The notes: a model not told the origin generated them from the letters alone. 64,000 nt of DNA from Corynebacterium tuberculostearicum (GCF_016894265.1 NZ_CP069791.1:1240001-1304000); one strand, 5' to 3'; positions 8,526 through 18,234 are shown, counted from the stretch's first letter. Translations and numbers: made by a program.

Positions 8526-9000
8526 GGCGATCCAGCGTCGTTCGCGACGCAAGAAAGTTCCCGAGAGTTTCAAAAGTTTTACCGGTGGGGGAGGAGTGGC
8601 TGATCTTGCTGCATGTTCGCGATGGCACTTCTTCTGCATTCTGGCACGTAGGAGCCGATTTTTGCGGGGGTCGTTCGAAAGTTGTAAAGCGGGGCGTTTA
8701 GGGAGCTCGTGGAGTGTGATTTATCTCTCCAGGCAACGGGGGCGGGTACACGGACTGGTGCATCGATAAGTGGAGGCGTCGGGTGGCCGGGGTGCTTCGG
8801 AATTTCAGGGTAGGGCCCGACGTGTGGTGTCACCTGCATCAATGGGACGTCGGAAAGCGGGGCGAAAAGTTCCCGTTTGGAAAAATAAAGTTTTTGACTC
8901 TGACTTGCTGGCCTTTTGCTGGACGAAGCATCAAAAAAGAATGGAGAAAGCGGGGGGAATCGAGGTGACTTCAGCGCCCGGAACGGCCATAATAGCCACT
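8526..9000 (+). promoter_or_regulatory. 475-bp non-coding region upstream of ctaE
   Basis: No convincing gene. The stretch is G-rich on the plus strand (many GGGG/GGGGG runs) with A-rich pockets such as GGAAAAATAAAGTTTTTGAC around 8879-8897. A CATAAT hexamer at 8988-8993 sits 7 nt before the ctaE GTG. An in-frame open stretch before 9001 reaches back to about 8770 but has no family similarity. Its length suggests regulation of the ctaE-qcrCAB operon, but no operator was recognised. Confidence 0.4.
8988..8993 (+). promoter_or_regulatory. Candidate -10 hexamer (CATAAT) for leaderless ctaE
   Basis: CATAAT is followed by 7 nt and GTG 9001, the start that fits the family N-terminus. There is no purine-rich ribosome binding site at normal distance from 9001. 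TGACTT at 8966-8971 could be the -35 (16-bp spacing). Confidence 0.45.
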
Positions 9001-9612
9001 GTGACGAGCGTAGTTTCTAACCAAGGTATGACAGCACCACGTGCTGCCTCACTGAACCGACCCAATATGGTCAGTGTCGGCACTATCGTGTTCCTGTCTC
9101 AGGAATTGATGTTCTTTGCCGGACTGTTCGCGATGTGGTTTACCTCGCGAGCAAACGGTCAGGAAGGCGATTGGGCGGAGCACACCGCCCATATCAACCT
9201 GCCCATGGGTTTCCTCATTACGGCAGTGCTGATTTCTTCTTCTGTGACCTCGCAGTTCGGCGTGTTTGCCGCAGAAAGGGGTGACGTTTACAAGCTTCGA
9301 CTCTGGTACACCGTAACGCTGGTACTGGGCGTTGTGTTCCTGGGCATCATGGCGTTTGAGTGGACCGAGTTGATTCACGCAGGTGTGACTGTGCAGTCCA
9401 GCGTCTTCGGTTCGGTGTTCTACATCATCACCGGCTTCCACGCTGCGCACGTGACCGCGGGTCTGATTTCTTTTGCAATCATTCTCGCGCGCGTTGCTAA
9501 GTCCAAGTTCACGCCGGCACAGGCGACCGCAGCAATGGCAGTGTCCTACTACTGGCACTTCGTTGACGTTGTGTGGATCGGCGTTTTCACCGTTATTTAC
9601 TTGGTCCAGTAG
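9001..9612 (+). CDS. ctaE: Cytochrome c oxidase subunit 3
   Basis: Subunit 3 of the aa3 oxidase, a membrane protein that stabilises the catalytic subunit. The 203-residue product has five hydrophobic helices and the family stretches ASLNRPNMVSVGTIVFLSQE, FHAAHVTAG and SYYWHFVDVVWIG. GTG 9001 is chosen because the N-terminus then matches corynebacterial CtaE (MTS...GM.AP...LNRPNM). An upstream GTG at 8965 has a strong GGGGGGA ribosome binding site and would add 12 residues, so it remains an alternative. First gene of the ctaE-qcrCAB operon. The oxidase subunit 1 gene is not in this window. Confidence 0.93.
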   Translation: MTSVVSNQGMTAPRAASLNRPNMVSVGTIVFLSQELMFFAGLFAMWFTSRANGQEGDWAEHTAHINLPMGFLITAVLISSSVTSQFGVFAAERGDVYKLRLWYTVTLVLGVVFLGIMAFEWTELIHAGVTVQSSVFGSVFYIITGFHAAHVTAGLISFAIILARVAKSKFTPAQATAAMAVSYYWHFVDVVWIGVFTVIYLVQ

Positions 9613-9665
9613 CACTGGCCACAATCCCCAAACAGTCCTCCCGTGTTCGAGTTATCTAAAGGAAA

Positions 9666-10553
9666 ATGATGGATAACAATTCGCAGTCCGTGGCAGTGGA
9701 GCAGACCACTGCGGCGGCTAAGAAGACCCGCCGTCGCCGCAAGGCGAAGCGCACCCTTGCCGGTGGCTTCGCTTTGGCGATTGGCCTGTCCGGTGCGGGC
9801 GTCTTGGCTTCTGCCTTGACCCCGGACGCACAGGTCGCCACGGCGGAAAAAGATGACCAAGCCCTCGTCCAAGAGGGTAAGGACATCTATGACACCGCTT
9901 GTATCACCTGCCACGGTGCCAATCTGCAGGGCATCGAAGGTCGCGGTCCGTCCCTCGTCGGTATCGGTGCTGGTTCCGTGTACTTCCAGGTGCACTCCGG
10001 CCGTATGCCGATGATGTCTAACGACGCCCAAGCAGAGCGCAAGGCTCCTCGCTACACCGAGCAGCAGACTCTGGCTCTTGCTGCATATGTTGCAGCCAAC
10101 GGTGGCGGCGCAGACATTGTCTACAACGACGACGGAAGCGTTGCTCAGGAATCGCTGCGTGGTGCTAACTACAATGGCGAAATCCAGGCAGAAGACGTAG
10201 CGAAGGGCTCCGAGCTCTTCCGCATGAACTGCGCTTCCTGCCACAACTTCACCGGCCAGGGCGGCGCTCTGTCCTCCGGTAAGTTCGCTCCGGAGCTGGC
10301 TCCGGCAAGCGAGCAGGAGATCTACCAGGCAATGCTGACAGGTCCGCAGAACATGCCTAAGTTCTCCGACCGCCAGCTGACCGCAGATGAGAAGAAGGAC
10401 ATCATTGCCTACCTCAAGTCTGCAAAGGAAACTCCTTCCCCAGCAGGTTGGGACCTTGGTGGTCTCGGCCCAGTAGCGGAAGGCCTGGCAATGTGGATTA
10501 TCGGTATTAGCGCCCTGTGCGCTGCCGCTATGTGGATTGGATCGCGCTCATGA
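9666..10553 (+). CDS. qcrC: Ubiquinol/menaquinol-cytochrome c reductase diheme cytochrome c subunit
   Basis: Actinobacterial cytochrome cc of complex III; it links the bc1 complex directly to CtaC without soluble cytochrome c. The 295-residue product has a basic N-terminus, an uncleaved hydrophobic anchor (about 31-50), and two c-type domains with heme motifs CITCH (Cys79, Cys82, His83) and CASCH (Cys189, Cys192, His193). A C-terminal helix follows (about 270-290). ATG 9666 or 9669 follows AAAGGA. The stop codon overlaps the qcrA start (ATGA), indicating translational coupling. Confidence 0.96.
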   Translation: MMDNNSQSVAVEQTTAAAKKTRRRRKAKRTLAGGFALAIGLSGAGVLASALTPDAQVATAEKDDQALVQEGKDIYDTACITCHGANLQGIEGRGPSLVGIGAGSVYFQVHSGRMPMMSNDAQAERKAPRYTEQQTLALAAYVAANGGGADIVYNDDGSVAQESLRGANYNGEIQAEDVAKGSELFRMNCASCHNFTGQGGALSSGKFAPELAPASEQEIYQAMLTGPQNMPKFSDRQLTADEKKDIIAYLKSAKETPSPAGWDLGGLGPVAEGLAMWIIGISALCAAAMWIGSRS

Positions 10554-11770
10554 GCAATGTGAAGAAGAATTACACTAACGCTGAGCTCGACAGGATGAGC
10601 AACGATGAACTCGCTGCTCTTGGTACCGAGCTCGATGACGTCACCGTTGCGTTCCGTAAGGAACGTTTCCCAGTCGAAGGTGACCCAGCTGAAAAGCGCG
10701 CTGGACGTAACGTTGCTATCTGGTTGTTCCTGTCCGTCATTGGCGGTCTCGGGTTCCTCGGCGTTTATCTGTTCTGGCCGTGGCAGTACAAGCAGCTAGG
10801 GGAGGAGGGCCATATTTGGCACACTCTCTACACCCCTCTGCTGGGTATTACTGCTGCCCTCGCAATTTGCGGCTTGGGCATCGCCATCGTTCAGTACGTT
10901 AAGAAGATTCTCCCAGAAGAGATTTCCGTGCAGCGTCGTCACGACGGTCCTTCCGAAGAGGTTGATCGCCGTACCCTGACCGCCCTTCTGAACGATTCTT
11001 GGAAGACCTCGACTCTGGGTCGCCGCAAGACCGTCCAAGGTCTGCTGGGCGGCGCCGGCGTTCTGTTCGGTCTAACCGTGATTGCTCCGCTTGGCGGCGC
11101 AATCAAGAACCCCTGGAAGGTTCGCCACAATATGAACTATGCCGGCGACGGCACCCTGTGGACTTCCGGTTGGACCCTGCACAATGAAGGCGTCAAGCTC
11201 TACCTGGCGCGCGACACCGGCACTATCGCCGAGAAGCATTCTGGCGAAACCGGTGAGCACTACAGCACCAAGGGTGTTACCCGCTTGGTTCGTGTGCGCC
11301 CGGAGGATCTGGCAGCAGGCGGCATGGAGACCGTCTTCCCGCTGGCAGAAGAAGACGTCAACGATGGCGACAAGTACGATGCCGAGCGCGATGTCTACGA
11401 GCACCACATGCACTCGATTCACGGCAACCGCAATGCGGTCATGCTGATTCGCCTGCGTCACCACGACGCCCAGAAGGCAATCGAGCGCGAAGGTCAGGAA
11501 GACTTCCACCACGGCGATTACTACGCCTACTCCAAGATCTGTACCCACATCGGTTGCCCGACCTCTCTGTATGAGGCGCAGACCAACCGAATCCTGTGCC
11601 CGTGCCACCAGTCGCAGTTCGACGCTTTGCACTACGGAAAGCCGGTCTTCGGCCCGGCTGCCCGTGCACTGCCACAGCTGCCTATCACGGTGGATGACGA
11701 GGGCTACCTCGTTGCACAGGGCAACTTCATTGAGCCTGTCGGCCCGGCATTCTGGGAGCGTAAGTCATAA
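10550..11770 (+). CDS. qcrA: Menaquinol-cytochrome c reductase Rieske iron-sulfur subunit
   Basis: Rieske [2Fe-2S] subunit of complex III. The 406-residue product is of the long actinobacterial type with three N-terminal transmembrane helices (around [38 protein letters not shown] and [19 protein letters not shown]). The C-terminal Rieske fold has cluster motifs CTHIGC (about residue 331) and CPCHQSQFD (about 350). ATG 10550 overlaps the qcrC stop by 4 nt; an upstream in-frame ATG within qcrC (10517) is rejected. Its own stop overlaps the qcrB start by one base. Confidence 0.96.
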   Translation: MSNVKKNYTNAELDRMSNDELAALGTELDDVTVAFRKERFPVEGDPAEKRAGRNVAIWLFLSVIGGLGFLGVYLFWPWQYKQLGEEGHIWHTLYTPLLGITAALAICGLGIAIVQYVKKILPEEISVQRRHDGPSEEVDRRTLTALLNDSWKTSTLGRRKTVQGLLGGAGVLFGLTVIAPLGGAIKNPWKVRHNMNYAGDGTLWTSGWTLHNEGVKLYLARDTGTIAEKHSGETGEHYSTKGVTRLVRVRPEDLAAGGMETVFPLAEEDVNDGDKYDAERDVYEHHMHSIHGNRNAVMLIRLRHHDAQKAIEREGQEDFHHGDYYAYSKICTHIGCPTSLYEAQTNRILCPCHQSQFDALHYGKPVFGPAARALPQLPITVDDEGYLVAQGNFIEPVGPAFWERKS

Positions 11771-13392
11771 TGAGCAATAAACTCGCCCAAATGGGCAACA
11801 ATATGGATGAGCGCTATAGCGCCGCCGGCGTGCTGAGGACTCAGCTGAACAAGGTCTTTCCGACCCACTGGTCCTTCATGCTTGGTGAGATGGCGCTATA
11901 CAGCTTCATCATTCTTGTACTGACCGGTATCTATCTGGCGCTGTTCTTCGACCCGTCCATCACCAAGGTCATTTACGACGGCACCTACGCACCGCTTAAT
12001 GGTGTAGAAATGTCCCGCGCATACGCCACTGCGCTGGATATCTCCTTTGAAGTTCGTGGTGGCCTGTTCGTGCGCCAGATGCACCACTGGGCAGCTTTGC
12101 TGTTCATGATGTCCATGGTTGCGCACATGCTGCGCATCTTCTTCACCGGCGCATTCCGTCGTCCGCGTGAGGCAAACTGGATCATCGGTTGCGCACTTAT
12201 CCTGCTGGGCATGATCGAGGGCTTCCTTGGTTACTCCCTGCCGGACGACCTGCTTTCCGGTGTTGGTCTGCGAATCATGTCCGCCATCATCCTGGGCCTG
12301 CCGATTATCGGTACCTGGCTGCACTGGGCAATCTTTAGCGGTGACTTCCCGTCTGACCTGATGTTGGATCGTTTCTACATCCTGCACGTTCTGGTTATTC
12401 CGGGCATCATCCTTGGCTTGATTGCAGCCCACCTGATTATGGTTTGGTTCCAGAAGCACACCCAGTTCCCTGGACCGGGTCGTGCAGAGAACAACGTGGT
12501 TGGTGTGCGCATTATGCCGGTCTTTGCCACTAAGGCTATCGGCATGGGCATGATGGTTGCTGGCGTACTGGCGCTGATGTCTGGTCTGCTGACCATCAAC
12601 GCAATCTGGACGCTCGGACCTTATAACCCATCCCAGGTTTCTGCTGGTTCCCAGCCAGATATCTACATGCTGTGGACTGACGGTGTTGCTCGTGTCATGC
12701 CGGCATGGGAGCTCTACATCGGCAACTACACCATTCCTTCCGCGTTCTGGGTAGCCCTGCTGTGTGGCCTCATGGTCGTCCTGCTGATGGCGTACCCGTT
12801 CTTGGAGAAGAAGTTCACCGGCGACGATGCACACCACAACCTGCTGCAGCGTCCGCGCGATGTTCCTACCCGCTCCGCTATCGGCGCGGCTGCGATCGTG
12901 TTCTTCCTGCTGGTTACCCTTTCCGGTGGTAACGACCACGTGGCACACTTCTTCCAGATTTCGCTGAACGCTATGACCTGGGTTGGTCGTATCGGCCTCA
13001 TCGTGCTGCCTCCGATTGCGTACTTCATGACCTACCGCATTTGTGTTGGTCTGCAGCGCTCTGACCGCGAGGTGCTGGAGCACGGTATTGAAACCGGCGT
13101 TATCAAGCAGATGCCGAATGGTGCCTTCATCGAGGTTCACCAGCCGCTCGGCCCGGTTGATGCCGATGGACACCCGGTTCCGCTCGAGTACGCAGGTGCT
13201 CAGGTGCCGAAGCAGCTGAACCACCTCGGCCTCGCTGATTCCGAGACCCAGGGCACCTTCAGCCCTGATGACTCGGCCCTCATGCGCCGAGTACACGAAA
13301 TCCACTCCGATAATCACGACGAGGAAGCGGAGATGTTCCGCCGCCTTAACGAGGCTAACCGTCGTGAGGACGAGGAAAACGGCCGCATCTAA
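11770..13392 (+). CDS. qcrB: Menaquinol-cytochrome c reductase cytochrome b subunit
   Basis: Cytochrome b of complex III; it holds both b-hemes and the quinol-oxidising and reducing sites. The 540-residue product has the helix-B histidine region ([21 protein letters not shown]), the QP-site loop region ending in [11 protein letters not shown], and further helices, followed by a long hydrophilic C-terminal extension of about 120 residues rich in acidic residues that is typical of actinobacterial QcrB. ATG 11770 overlaps the qcrA stop. It is the last gene of the operon, followed by a hairpin. Confidence 0.96.
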   Translation: MSNKLAQMGNNMDERYSAAGVLRTQLNKVFPTHWSFMLGEMALYSFIILVLTGIYLALFFDPSITKVIYDGTYAPLNGVEMSRAYATALDISFEVRGGLFVRQMHHWAALLFMMSMVAHMLRIFFTGAFRRPREANWIIGCALILLGMIEGFLGYSLPDDLLSGVGLRIMSAIILGLPIIGTWLHWAIFSGDFPSDLMLDRFYILHVLVIPGIILGLIAAHLIMVWFQKHTQFPGPGRAENNVVGVRIMPVFATKAIGMGMMVAGVLALMSGLLTINAIWTLGPYNPSQVSAGSQPDIYMLWTDGVARVMPAWELYIGNYTIPSAFWVALLCGLMVVLLMAYPFLEKKFTGDDAHHNLLQRPRDVPTRSAIGAAAIVFFLLVTLSGGNDHVAHFFQISLNAMTWVGRIGLIVLPPIAYFMTYRICVGLQRSDREVLEHGIETGVIKQMPNGAFIEVHQPLGPVDADGHPVPLEYAGAQVPKQLNHLGLADSETQGTFSPDDSALMRRVHEIHSDNHDEEAEMFRRLNEANRREDEENGRI

Positions 13393-13429
13393 CCGCTTTT
13401 CCTGAGGACTACTCGAAACGCGCTCGCAG

Positions 13430-13466
13430 ACCCGCCCTTGCTCTTGTTGAAGGAGCAAGGGCGGGT
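13430..13466 (+). terminator. Hairpin after qcrB, probable terminator
   Basis: Perfect 14-bp stem (13430-13443 with 13453-13466) with a 9-nt loop. Only a weak T tract follows (CTTGCG), so termination may be incomplete or Rho-assisted. Confidence 0.65.
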
Positions 13467-14081
13467 CTTGCGTATATACAGATCGATTCCGAACGCAGTC
13501 CTCATTTTTCTGGCTGCTACGAGAGTTGTCGAAGGGGGCGTCGCGTGCCTGAGAATCTTTATGAATCTTGGAGCATCTGAAGAAGTGCTGCTGAAAGTTG
13601 TTGTGCAGTCGGTTTAGTACACGTTCTGGTGCTCGTATTGTCGGAGTTTAGTGGTTCTCTCGTGATTTACAGCCTTAGGAGCCTAGTGCGTGGGCTCAGG
13701 TAGGTGTGAATGCCGAAAGGCTATTGGCTTGAGGCACGCTGCGCTCGTCGATTGAGCGCCTTAAGGGGCGTCGGAAAGCGGTTTAGCTAGAACCACCGCA
13801 AGGAAAGGCGGCAAAGCAGGGCGCAGTTGCGATGAAAACAAGGCTCTAGGCGTGCGGTAAAGGAGTAAATTGGTGGGGGAGATGGGGCTGCCAATATGCC
13901 TTAGTGCTGAAAGTCACAATTTAGAATCCTCTTAATTGTTAATCGTTTTCTTAGTAAGGGTATTTCTTGGTCAGGTGTCTGCCATCCTCTGTCGTTTGTG
14001 CAGCTTGTGAACTTAAAGCATCAAGTCCTGGTGGGAACTAGCGTCGATGTGGAGGTTAAATCTCGACAAGGTCAACAGAAG

Positions 14082-14106
14082 GTAACGAAGCGATAACAAA
14101 CGTTAT
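14082..14106 (+). promoter_or_regulatory. MtrA-like direct repeat (TAACGAA / TAACAAA)
   Basis: TAACGAA (14083-14089) and TAACAAA (14094-14100) are repeated with 11-bp period, that is, on the same face of the helix. ATAAC/GTTAT (14093-14106) also forms an inverted repeat. The response regulator MtrA is known to control NlpC/P60 and other cell-wall hydrolase genes in corynebacteria through GTAAC-type repeats. Assignment is by motif and context. Confidence 0.5.
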
Positions 14107-14218
14107 TTTGGTGTCGCGAATGGACATTGCTTGTGATGATTTCGTAACCTATTCGAGACATTGAGTTACCGCCCGAAAAGGTGCTCAATCTAAACAGAAG
14201 AATTACAGCGCCGCATCT

Positions 14219-14239
14219 GGCCCCTCCTACTGAGGGGCC
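14219..14239 (+). promoter_or_regulatory. Stem-loop in the leader of the NlpC/P60 gene
   Basis: 8-bp perfect stem GGCCCCTC/GAGGGGCC (14219-14226 with 14232-14239) with a 5-nt loop, about 110 nt before the start codon. No T run follows, so it is more likely a structural element of the leader than a terminator. Confidence 0.45.
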
Positions 14240-14348
14240 GAGTGGAGGAAATCCTAAAGGAACGGATTCCCAACGAACGCTAGTCCCCCAGGGTCAGAGC
14301 TTCCTTTACAAAGGGAGTAGGCGCGCAGGAAGATTTGGAGTTTTACTC

Positions 14349-14978
14349 ATGGCACAGCACCGTCGTCAGGGCATGAAGAACACCCGTCGCATCGCATCTA
14401 CTGCAGCACTGGCTGCAACCGCCGCCGTCGTCGCACCGGGCGTCGCACAGGCAGCAGAGGTCGTCGTACCTAATACTGACTACCGCTTTGAGGTGGCAGG
14501 TCTGGAAAACGTCCCGAACATTGACCAGGTTCCGAACATCGACCGCTACGTTCCGTCCCTGGGTAAGGTTTCTAACCAGCAGAACACCAACTACGCAGCA
14601 GCTGGCCACAAGCAGGCCGCTCCGGCACAGCAGACCGTTGGCCAGAAGGCACTGGCTGCAGCGCGCTCCGTCATCGGCTCCCCGTACGTATACGGCGCCG
14701 CTGGCCCGAACGCCTTTGACTGCTCCGGTCTGACCAGCTGGGCATACGCTCAGGCTGGCAAGCAGATCCCGCGTACCTCTCAGGCACAGGCTGCCGCCGG
14801 TACCCCGGTATCCCTGGATCAGCTGCAGCCGGGTGACATCATCGCTTACTACGGTGGTGCTTCCCACGTTGGTATCTACACCGGCCACGGCACCATCATC
14901 GACGCCCTTAACTCCGGCGTCCCGGTTCAGGAGCGCGACCTGAACTACATGCCGATTCACTCCGCAGTTCGCTTCTAA
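14349..14978 (+). CDS. Secreted NlpC/P60 cell-wall peptidase (first copy)
   Basis: Exported cysteine peptidase that cuts peptidoglycan stem peptides. The 209-residue product has a signal peptide (basic start MAQHRRQGMKNTRR, hydrophobic Ala-rich core, AQA-A cleavage site near residue 37) and a low-complexity linker with NIDQVPNIDRYVPSL. The C-terminal NlpC/P60 domain (about 100-209) has the catalytic cysteine in FDCSGL and the histidine in SHVGIY. ATG 14349 follows TTGGAG; in-frame open sequence upstream to 14181 is leader. It corresponds by position and domain to Rv2190c and to the C. glutamicum hydrolase after qcrB. A terminator follows. Confidence 0.93.
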   Translation: MAQHRRQGMKNTRRIASTAALAATAAVVAPGVAQAAEVVVPNTDYRFEVAGLENVPNIDQVPNIDRYVPSLGKVSNQQNTNYAAAGHKQAAPAQQTVGQKALAAARSVIGSPYVYGAAGPNAFDCSGLTSWAYAQAGKQIPRTSQAQAAAGTPVSLDQLQPGDIIAYYGGASHVGIYTGHGTIIDALNSGVPVQERDLNYMPIHSAVRF

Positions 14979-14993
14979 GAAGCAGCGGATCTT

Positions 14994-15019
14994 GCCCTCC
15001 CCTTCGCGGGGAGGGCTTT
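14994..15019 (+). terminator. Intrinsic terminator after the first NlpC/P60 gene
   Basis: 9-bp perfect stem (14994-15002 with 15008-15016), TTCGC loop and a short T run. Confidence 0.8.
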
Positions 15020-15092
15020 GTCGTGCATTAGGGGGTAAAACCCGCTATAGTTAGTACGATTTTTAAAATTTTCTTAGTCTAAGGGTCCTTAC

Positions 15093-16136
15093 GTGTCTAA
15101 ACGAGTACTTCCTGCAGCTGCACTTGCAGCGGCTCTTGCTGTTACGTCGGTTTCTGGGATTTCGCAGGTTCTTGCGCAGGAGGCGGCTCCACAACAGGAG
15201 AGCGCCACCGAAGATGTGGACGCCTTGGTAGAGCGCGTTGGCGAAGTTGCGCGCAAAGTTTCTGCCAAGAATGAAGAAGTAAAAGAGCTTGAGGTCAAGC
15301 TCGAGGAAAAGCAGGCTGAGGTCGCTAAATCTGAGGAGGTCGCCGCTGAGGCACAAACGCGTGCGGACGAGGCGAAGGGCGATGTTTCCACCCAGCAGGA
15401 CCGTGTCAATGGCATCGCACAGTCGCGCTACCGCGGTGATTCCCGTTCGGCTGTATCTGGTGCCTTGGCCGCAGAAGTTCCCTCCGATGCCGTAGAGCGC
15501 ATGGGCTACCTCGGGGCGCTGTCTCGCCAGGCCCAGCGCACCCTTGATGCGAAGGCTAATGCCGCGACCATGGCTGAAGAGGAAAAGCATAAGGCTGCCG
15601 ACGCCGCCACCAAGGTGCGCGAGGAAAAGAAGGCGCTGGAAGAGCAGCGCGAAGAGCTTCTCAAGGAGAAAGAGGAGCTGGAAAAGCAGCAGAAGGACAT
15701 CGAGAAGCAGGTGGATGCTCTCGATGAGCAGCAGCGCGAGGCCTGGGAAGGCCAGTTCGGCGGATCTGATAAGCCGGATATGGATTTGGGCGAGGTCGCA
15801 GACGGCGCTGCTTCCGCAGCGTTGTCGAAGCTGGGCGCTCCATATGGCTGGGGTGCGGCTGGCCCCGATCAGTTCGACTGCTCTGGATTGATGTTCTGGG
15901 CGTATCAGCAGATTGGCAAGTCCATTCCGCGTACGTCCCAAGCTCAGATTGCCGGTGGCACATCGGTACCGCTGGAAGACCTACAGCCGGGCGATATCGT
16001 GGGCTATTACCCGGGAGTAACTCACGTGGGCATGTACATCGGTAATGGCCAGGTAGTCCATGCCTCTACCTATGGCGTGCCTGTTCAGGTGGTACCGCTA
16101 AAGTCCATGCCGATTACCGGAACGGCGCGGTACTAA
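15093..16136 (+). CDS. Secreted coiled-coil NlpC/P60 endopeptidase (RipC-like)
   Basis: Peptidoglycan D,L-endopeptidase with an N-terminal regulatory coiled coil, the layout of RipC and other FtsEX-linked hydrolases. The 347-residue product has a signal peptide (cleavage after VLAQ, about residue 29) and two long Glu/Lys/Ala-rich coiled-coil segments (about 40-115 and 145-215). The NlpC/P60 domain (about 235-347) has FDCSGL and THVGMY catalytic motifs. Translation begins at GTG 15093. It abuts pimB' with no intergenic base and is probably co-transcribed with it. Confidence 0.92.
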   Translation: MSKRVLPAAALAAALAVTSVSGISQVLAQEAAPQQESATEDVDALVERVGEVARKVSAKNEEVKELEVKLEEKQAEVAKSEEVAAEAQTRADEAKGDVSTQQDRVNGIAQSRYRGDSRSAVSGALAAEVPSDAVERMGYLGALSRQAQRTLDAKANAATMAEEEKHKAADAATKVREEKKALEEQREELLKEKEELEKQQKDIEKQVDALDEQQREAWEGQFGGSDKPDMDLGEVADGAASAALSKLGAPYGWGAAGPDQFDCSGLMFWAYQQIGKSIPRTSQAQIAGGTSVPLEDLQPGDIVGYYPGVTHVGMYIGNGQVVHASTYGVPVQVVPLKSMPITGTARY

Positions 16137-17240
16137 GTGGCCCGCGTTCTGCTGGTAACCAATGACTTCCCGCCCAAGATTGGCGGGATTCAGTCTTACC
16201 TGCGCGACTTCGTAGCAACCTTAGACCCGCGCGACGTCGTGGTCTTCGCCTCAACCCAGGAATCGCCGGCGGAATTCGATGCTGGGGTGGACTACAAGGT
16301 CATTCGCTGGCCTCGCCGCGTGATGCTGCCGACGCCCGCCACGGTGCGTCGCATGCAAGAGATCATCCGCGCAGAAAACATTGACACCGTCTGGTTTGGT
16401 GCAGCCGCGCCCCTTGCCTTGATGGGCAAGGCTGCAAAAGAGGCGGGTGCCACCCGTGTGGTTGCTACCACGCACGGGCACGAAGTGGGGTGGTCAATGG
16501 TGCCCGTTGCTCGGCAGTGCCTGCGCCGCATTGGTGACTATGCTGACGTGATTACCTATATTTCTGACTACACCCTGCGTCGGTTGCGTCGACCATTTGG
16601 ACCGAATCCGCGCTGGGAGCACCTGCCTTCCGGAGTGAGCGTGGAAGGCCTTTCTCCAGCTACGCCAGAGCGACGCGCAGCGGCGAAGGCAGAGTTCGGG
16701 GCTACCGGGCCGACCATCGTCTGCATTTCACGGTTTGTCCCACGCAAGGGGCAGGATCAGCTTCTTCGCGCTATGCCTTTAGTGCGCGAGGAATTCCCAG
16801 ATGCACAGCTACTGCTCATAGGCCGCGGACGCTATCGCGCGGCCCTAGAGCAACTGGCGGAAATGTACTGCCCGGACGCAGTGATTCAAGAAGCAGAAAG
16901 CATTGAGACTGCATTGCATGCAGCGGATGTTTTTGCCATGCCGGCCCGCACTCGCGGCGGAGGGCTTGACGTCGAGGGCTTGGGAATCGTCTATTTGGAG
17001 GCGCAAGCGTGCGGCCTGCCGGTTGTCGCTGGAGACTCCGGTGGTGCACCGGAGACGGTGACGGGGGAAACGGGGGTCGTCGTCAAGGGCGGATCTGTGC
17101 CGGAACTAGCTGGAGCGTTGAAAGCTCTCTTGGCTGACCCGCCGCGTAGGCTTCGCATGGGGCAGGCGGGGCGTCGCCATGTGGAAGAGAATTGGACGTG
17201 GCGGATAATGGGGCAGCGATTGCGGCAGCTGATGTCTTGA
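16137..17240 (+). CDS. pimB: GDP-mannose-dependent phosphatidylinositol-monomannoside mannosyltransferase PimB'
   Basis: GT4 glycosyltransferase (GT-B fold) that adds the second mannose to PIM1 at the cytoplasmic face, an early step in PIM/lipomannan/LAM synthesis. The 367-residue product shows the N-terminal FPPKIGGIQSYL loop, HGHEVGW, CISRFVPRKGQDQLL and the EGLGIVYLE (EX7E) nucleotide-sugar motif near residue 285. GTG 16137 directly follows the stop of the previous gene. The position matches Rv2188c and its C. glutamicum orthologue. Confidence 0.93.
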   Translation: MARVLLVTNDFPPKIGGIQSYLRDFVATLDPRDVVVFASTQESPAEFDAGVDYKVIRWPRRVMLPTPATVRRMQEIIRAENIDTVWFGAAAPLALMGKAAKEAGATRVVATTHGHEVGWSMVPVARQCLRRIGDYADVITYISDYTLRRLRRPFGPNPRWEHLPSGVSVEGLSPATPERRAAAKAEFGATGPTIVCISRFVPRKGQDQLLRAMPLVREEFPDAQLLLIGRGRYRAALEQLAEMYCPDAVIQEAESIETALHAADVFAMPARTRGGGLDVEGLGIVYLEAQACGLPVVAGDSGGAPETVTGETGVVVKGGSVPELAGALKALLADPPRRLRMGQAGRRHVEENWTWRIMGQRLRQLMS

Positions 17241-17263
17241 TGTGACCCTAACCCGGTTGTCGG

Positions 17264-17269
17264 TATATT
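17264..17269 (+). promoter_or_regulatory. Candidate -10 hexamer (TATATT) for glk
   Basis: TATATT stands 9 nt before ATG 17279; the predicted transcript would have a leader of at most a few bases, and no ribosome binding site is visible. Confidence 0.45.
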
Positions 17270-17278
17270 CTGTTATGC

Positions 17279-18211
17279 ATGCTTAAGAACAACTCCGCCG
17301 ATCTGACTATCGGCTTCGACGTCGGTGGCACCAACGTGCGCGGCGGAGTGATCACTCGGGAGGGTGAGATTCTCGCGAGCCGCACGGTTCCTACTTCCAT
17401 GGACGCAGAGCAGCTGGAAGCGGACATTGTGGGCATCGTCGATGAGCTGCGCGCTGACTATGAGGTGGACGCCGTTGGCCTCGCCTTGGCGGGATTTTTG
17501 GATCCTACGTGCGAGGTAGTGCGCTTCGCCCCGCACCTTCCCTGGCGGCACGCTAATGTCCGGGAATCGCTCTCGCAGAAGCTCGGTATGCACGTGCGGT
17601 TGGAGCATGATGCAAATTCCGCCGCGTGGGGTGAGTGGTGCTTTGGTGCTGGCCGCGGAGCGGAGGATTGGGTTTTCTTTGCGGTAGGAACAGGTATCGG
17701 TGCCACTCTGATGACGCATGACACCATCTACCGCGGCGCGTTTGGCACCGCCCCAGAATTTGGGCATATCGTGGTAGTCCCTAATGGTCGGCAGTGCTCC
17801 TGCGGTAAGCGCGGCTGCTTGGAACGCTATGCCTCCGGTACCGCGTTGCCGGATACCTGCACTGATCTGCGTGGAAGCTATGAGACCTCGCTGCCGGCTG
17901 AGCCCACCGGTAAGGAAATTACCCAAGCGGCGCGGCGCGGAGATCCGCTTGCCGTAGCGGTAATGGAAGACTTCAGCCGGTGGCTGGGCCAGGGCCTATC
18001 CATTGTTGCTGACGTGTTGGATCCGGAGCTCATCGTGCTCGGCGGCGGCGTATCCCAAGATGCTGACCTCTACCTCGAGGGCGCTGCCCAAGCCATGGGA
18101 CAGGACATTGTCGGGGCAGGGCATCGCCCCCTCGCACGTGTTGCCACCGCAGAATTAGGGTCGGCAGCGGGTATGATTGGCGTAGCCGATTTGGCCCGCA
18201 GCGGCCGTTAA
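17279..18211 (+). CDS. glk: ROK-family glucokinase
   Basis: Phosphorylates glucose to glucose-6-phosphate in the cytosol. The 310-residue product has the N-terminal phosphate loop DVGGTNVRGG (about 14-23), the sugar-binding EHDANSAAWGE and EFGHIVV stretches, and the ROK zinc motif CSCGKRGC (about 176-183). C. glutamicum has a glucokinase gene at the same place. The family also contains polyphosphate glucokinases and N-acetylmannosamine kinases, so the phosphoryl donor and exact sugar are inferred. It is followed after 23 nt by the PlsC-like gene. Confidence 0.88.
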   Translation: MLKNNSADLTIGFDVGGTNVRGGVITREGEILASRTVPTSMDAEQLEADIVGIVDELRADYEVDAVGLALAGFLDPTCEVVRFAPHLPWRHANVRESLSQKLGMHVRLEHDANSAAWGEWCFGAGRGAEDWVFFAVGTGIGATLMTHDTIYRGAFGTAPEFGHIVVVPNGRQCSCGKRGCLERYASGTALPDTCTDLRGSYETSLPAEPTGKEITQAARRGDPLAVAVMEDFSRWLGQGLSIVADVLDPELIVLGGGVSQDADLYLEGAAQAMGQDIVGAGHRPLARVATAELGSAAGMIGVADLARSGR

Positions 18212-18234
18212 AACTAACAAAGGACGATCTGGCG

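Larger units (their letters stand above)
13467..14348 (+). promoter_or_regulatory. Long non-coding region upstream of the first NlpC/P60 gene
   Basis: About 880 bp without a convincing gene. It is more A+T-rich than the rest of the window from about 13900. It holds MtrA-like GTAAC repeats (14082-14106, further GTAAC/GTTAC at about 14145-14170), a GGCCCCTC stem-loop (14219-14239) and a purine-rich ribosome binding site before ATG 14349. Several small inverted repeats occur between 13700 and 13830. The distance from the probable operator to the gene implies a long structured 5' leader. Confidence 0.5.

Noticed and set aside
14041..14348. c-di-AMP (ydaO-type) riboswitch before the NlpC/P60 gene
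   Set aside because: Context is suggestive, but the conserved core and the GACAGCT-type 3' half could not be found by eye; kept only as a test in the findings.
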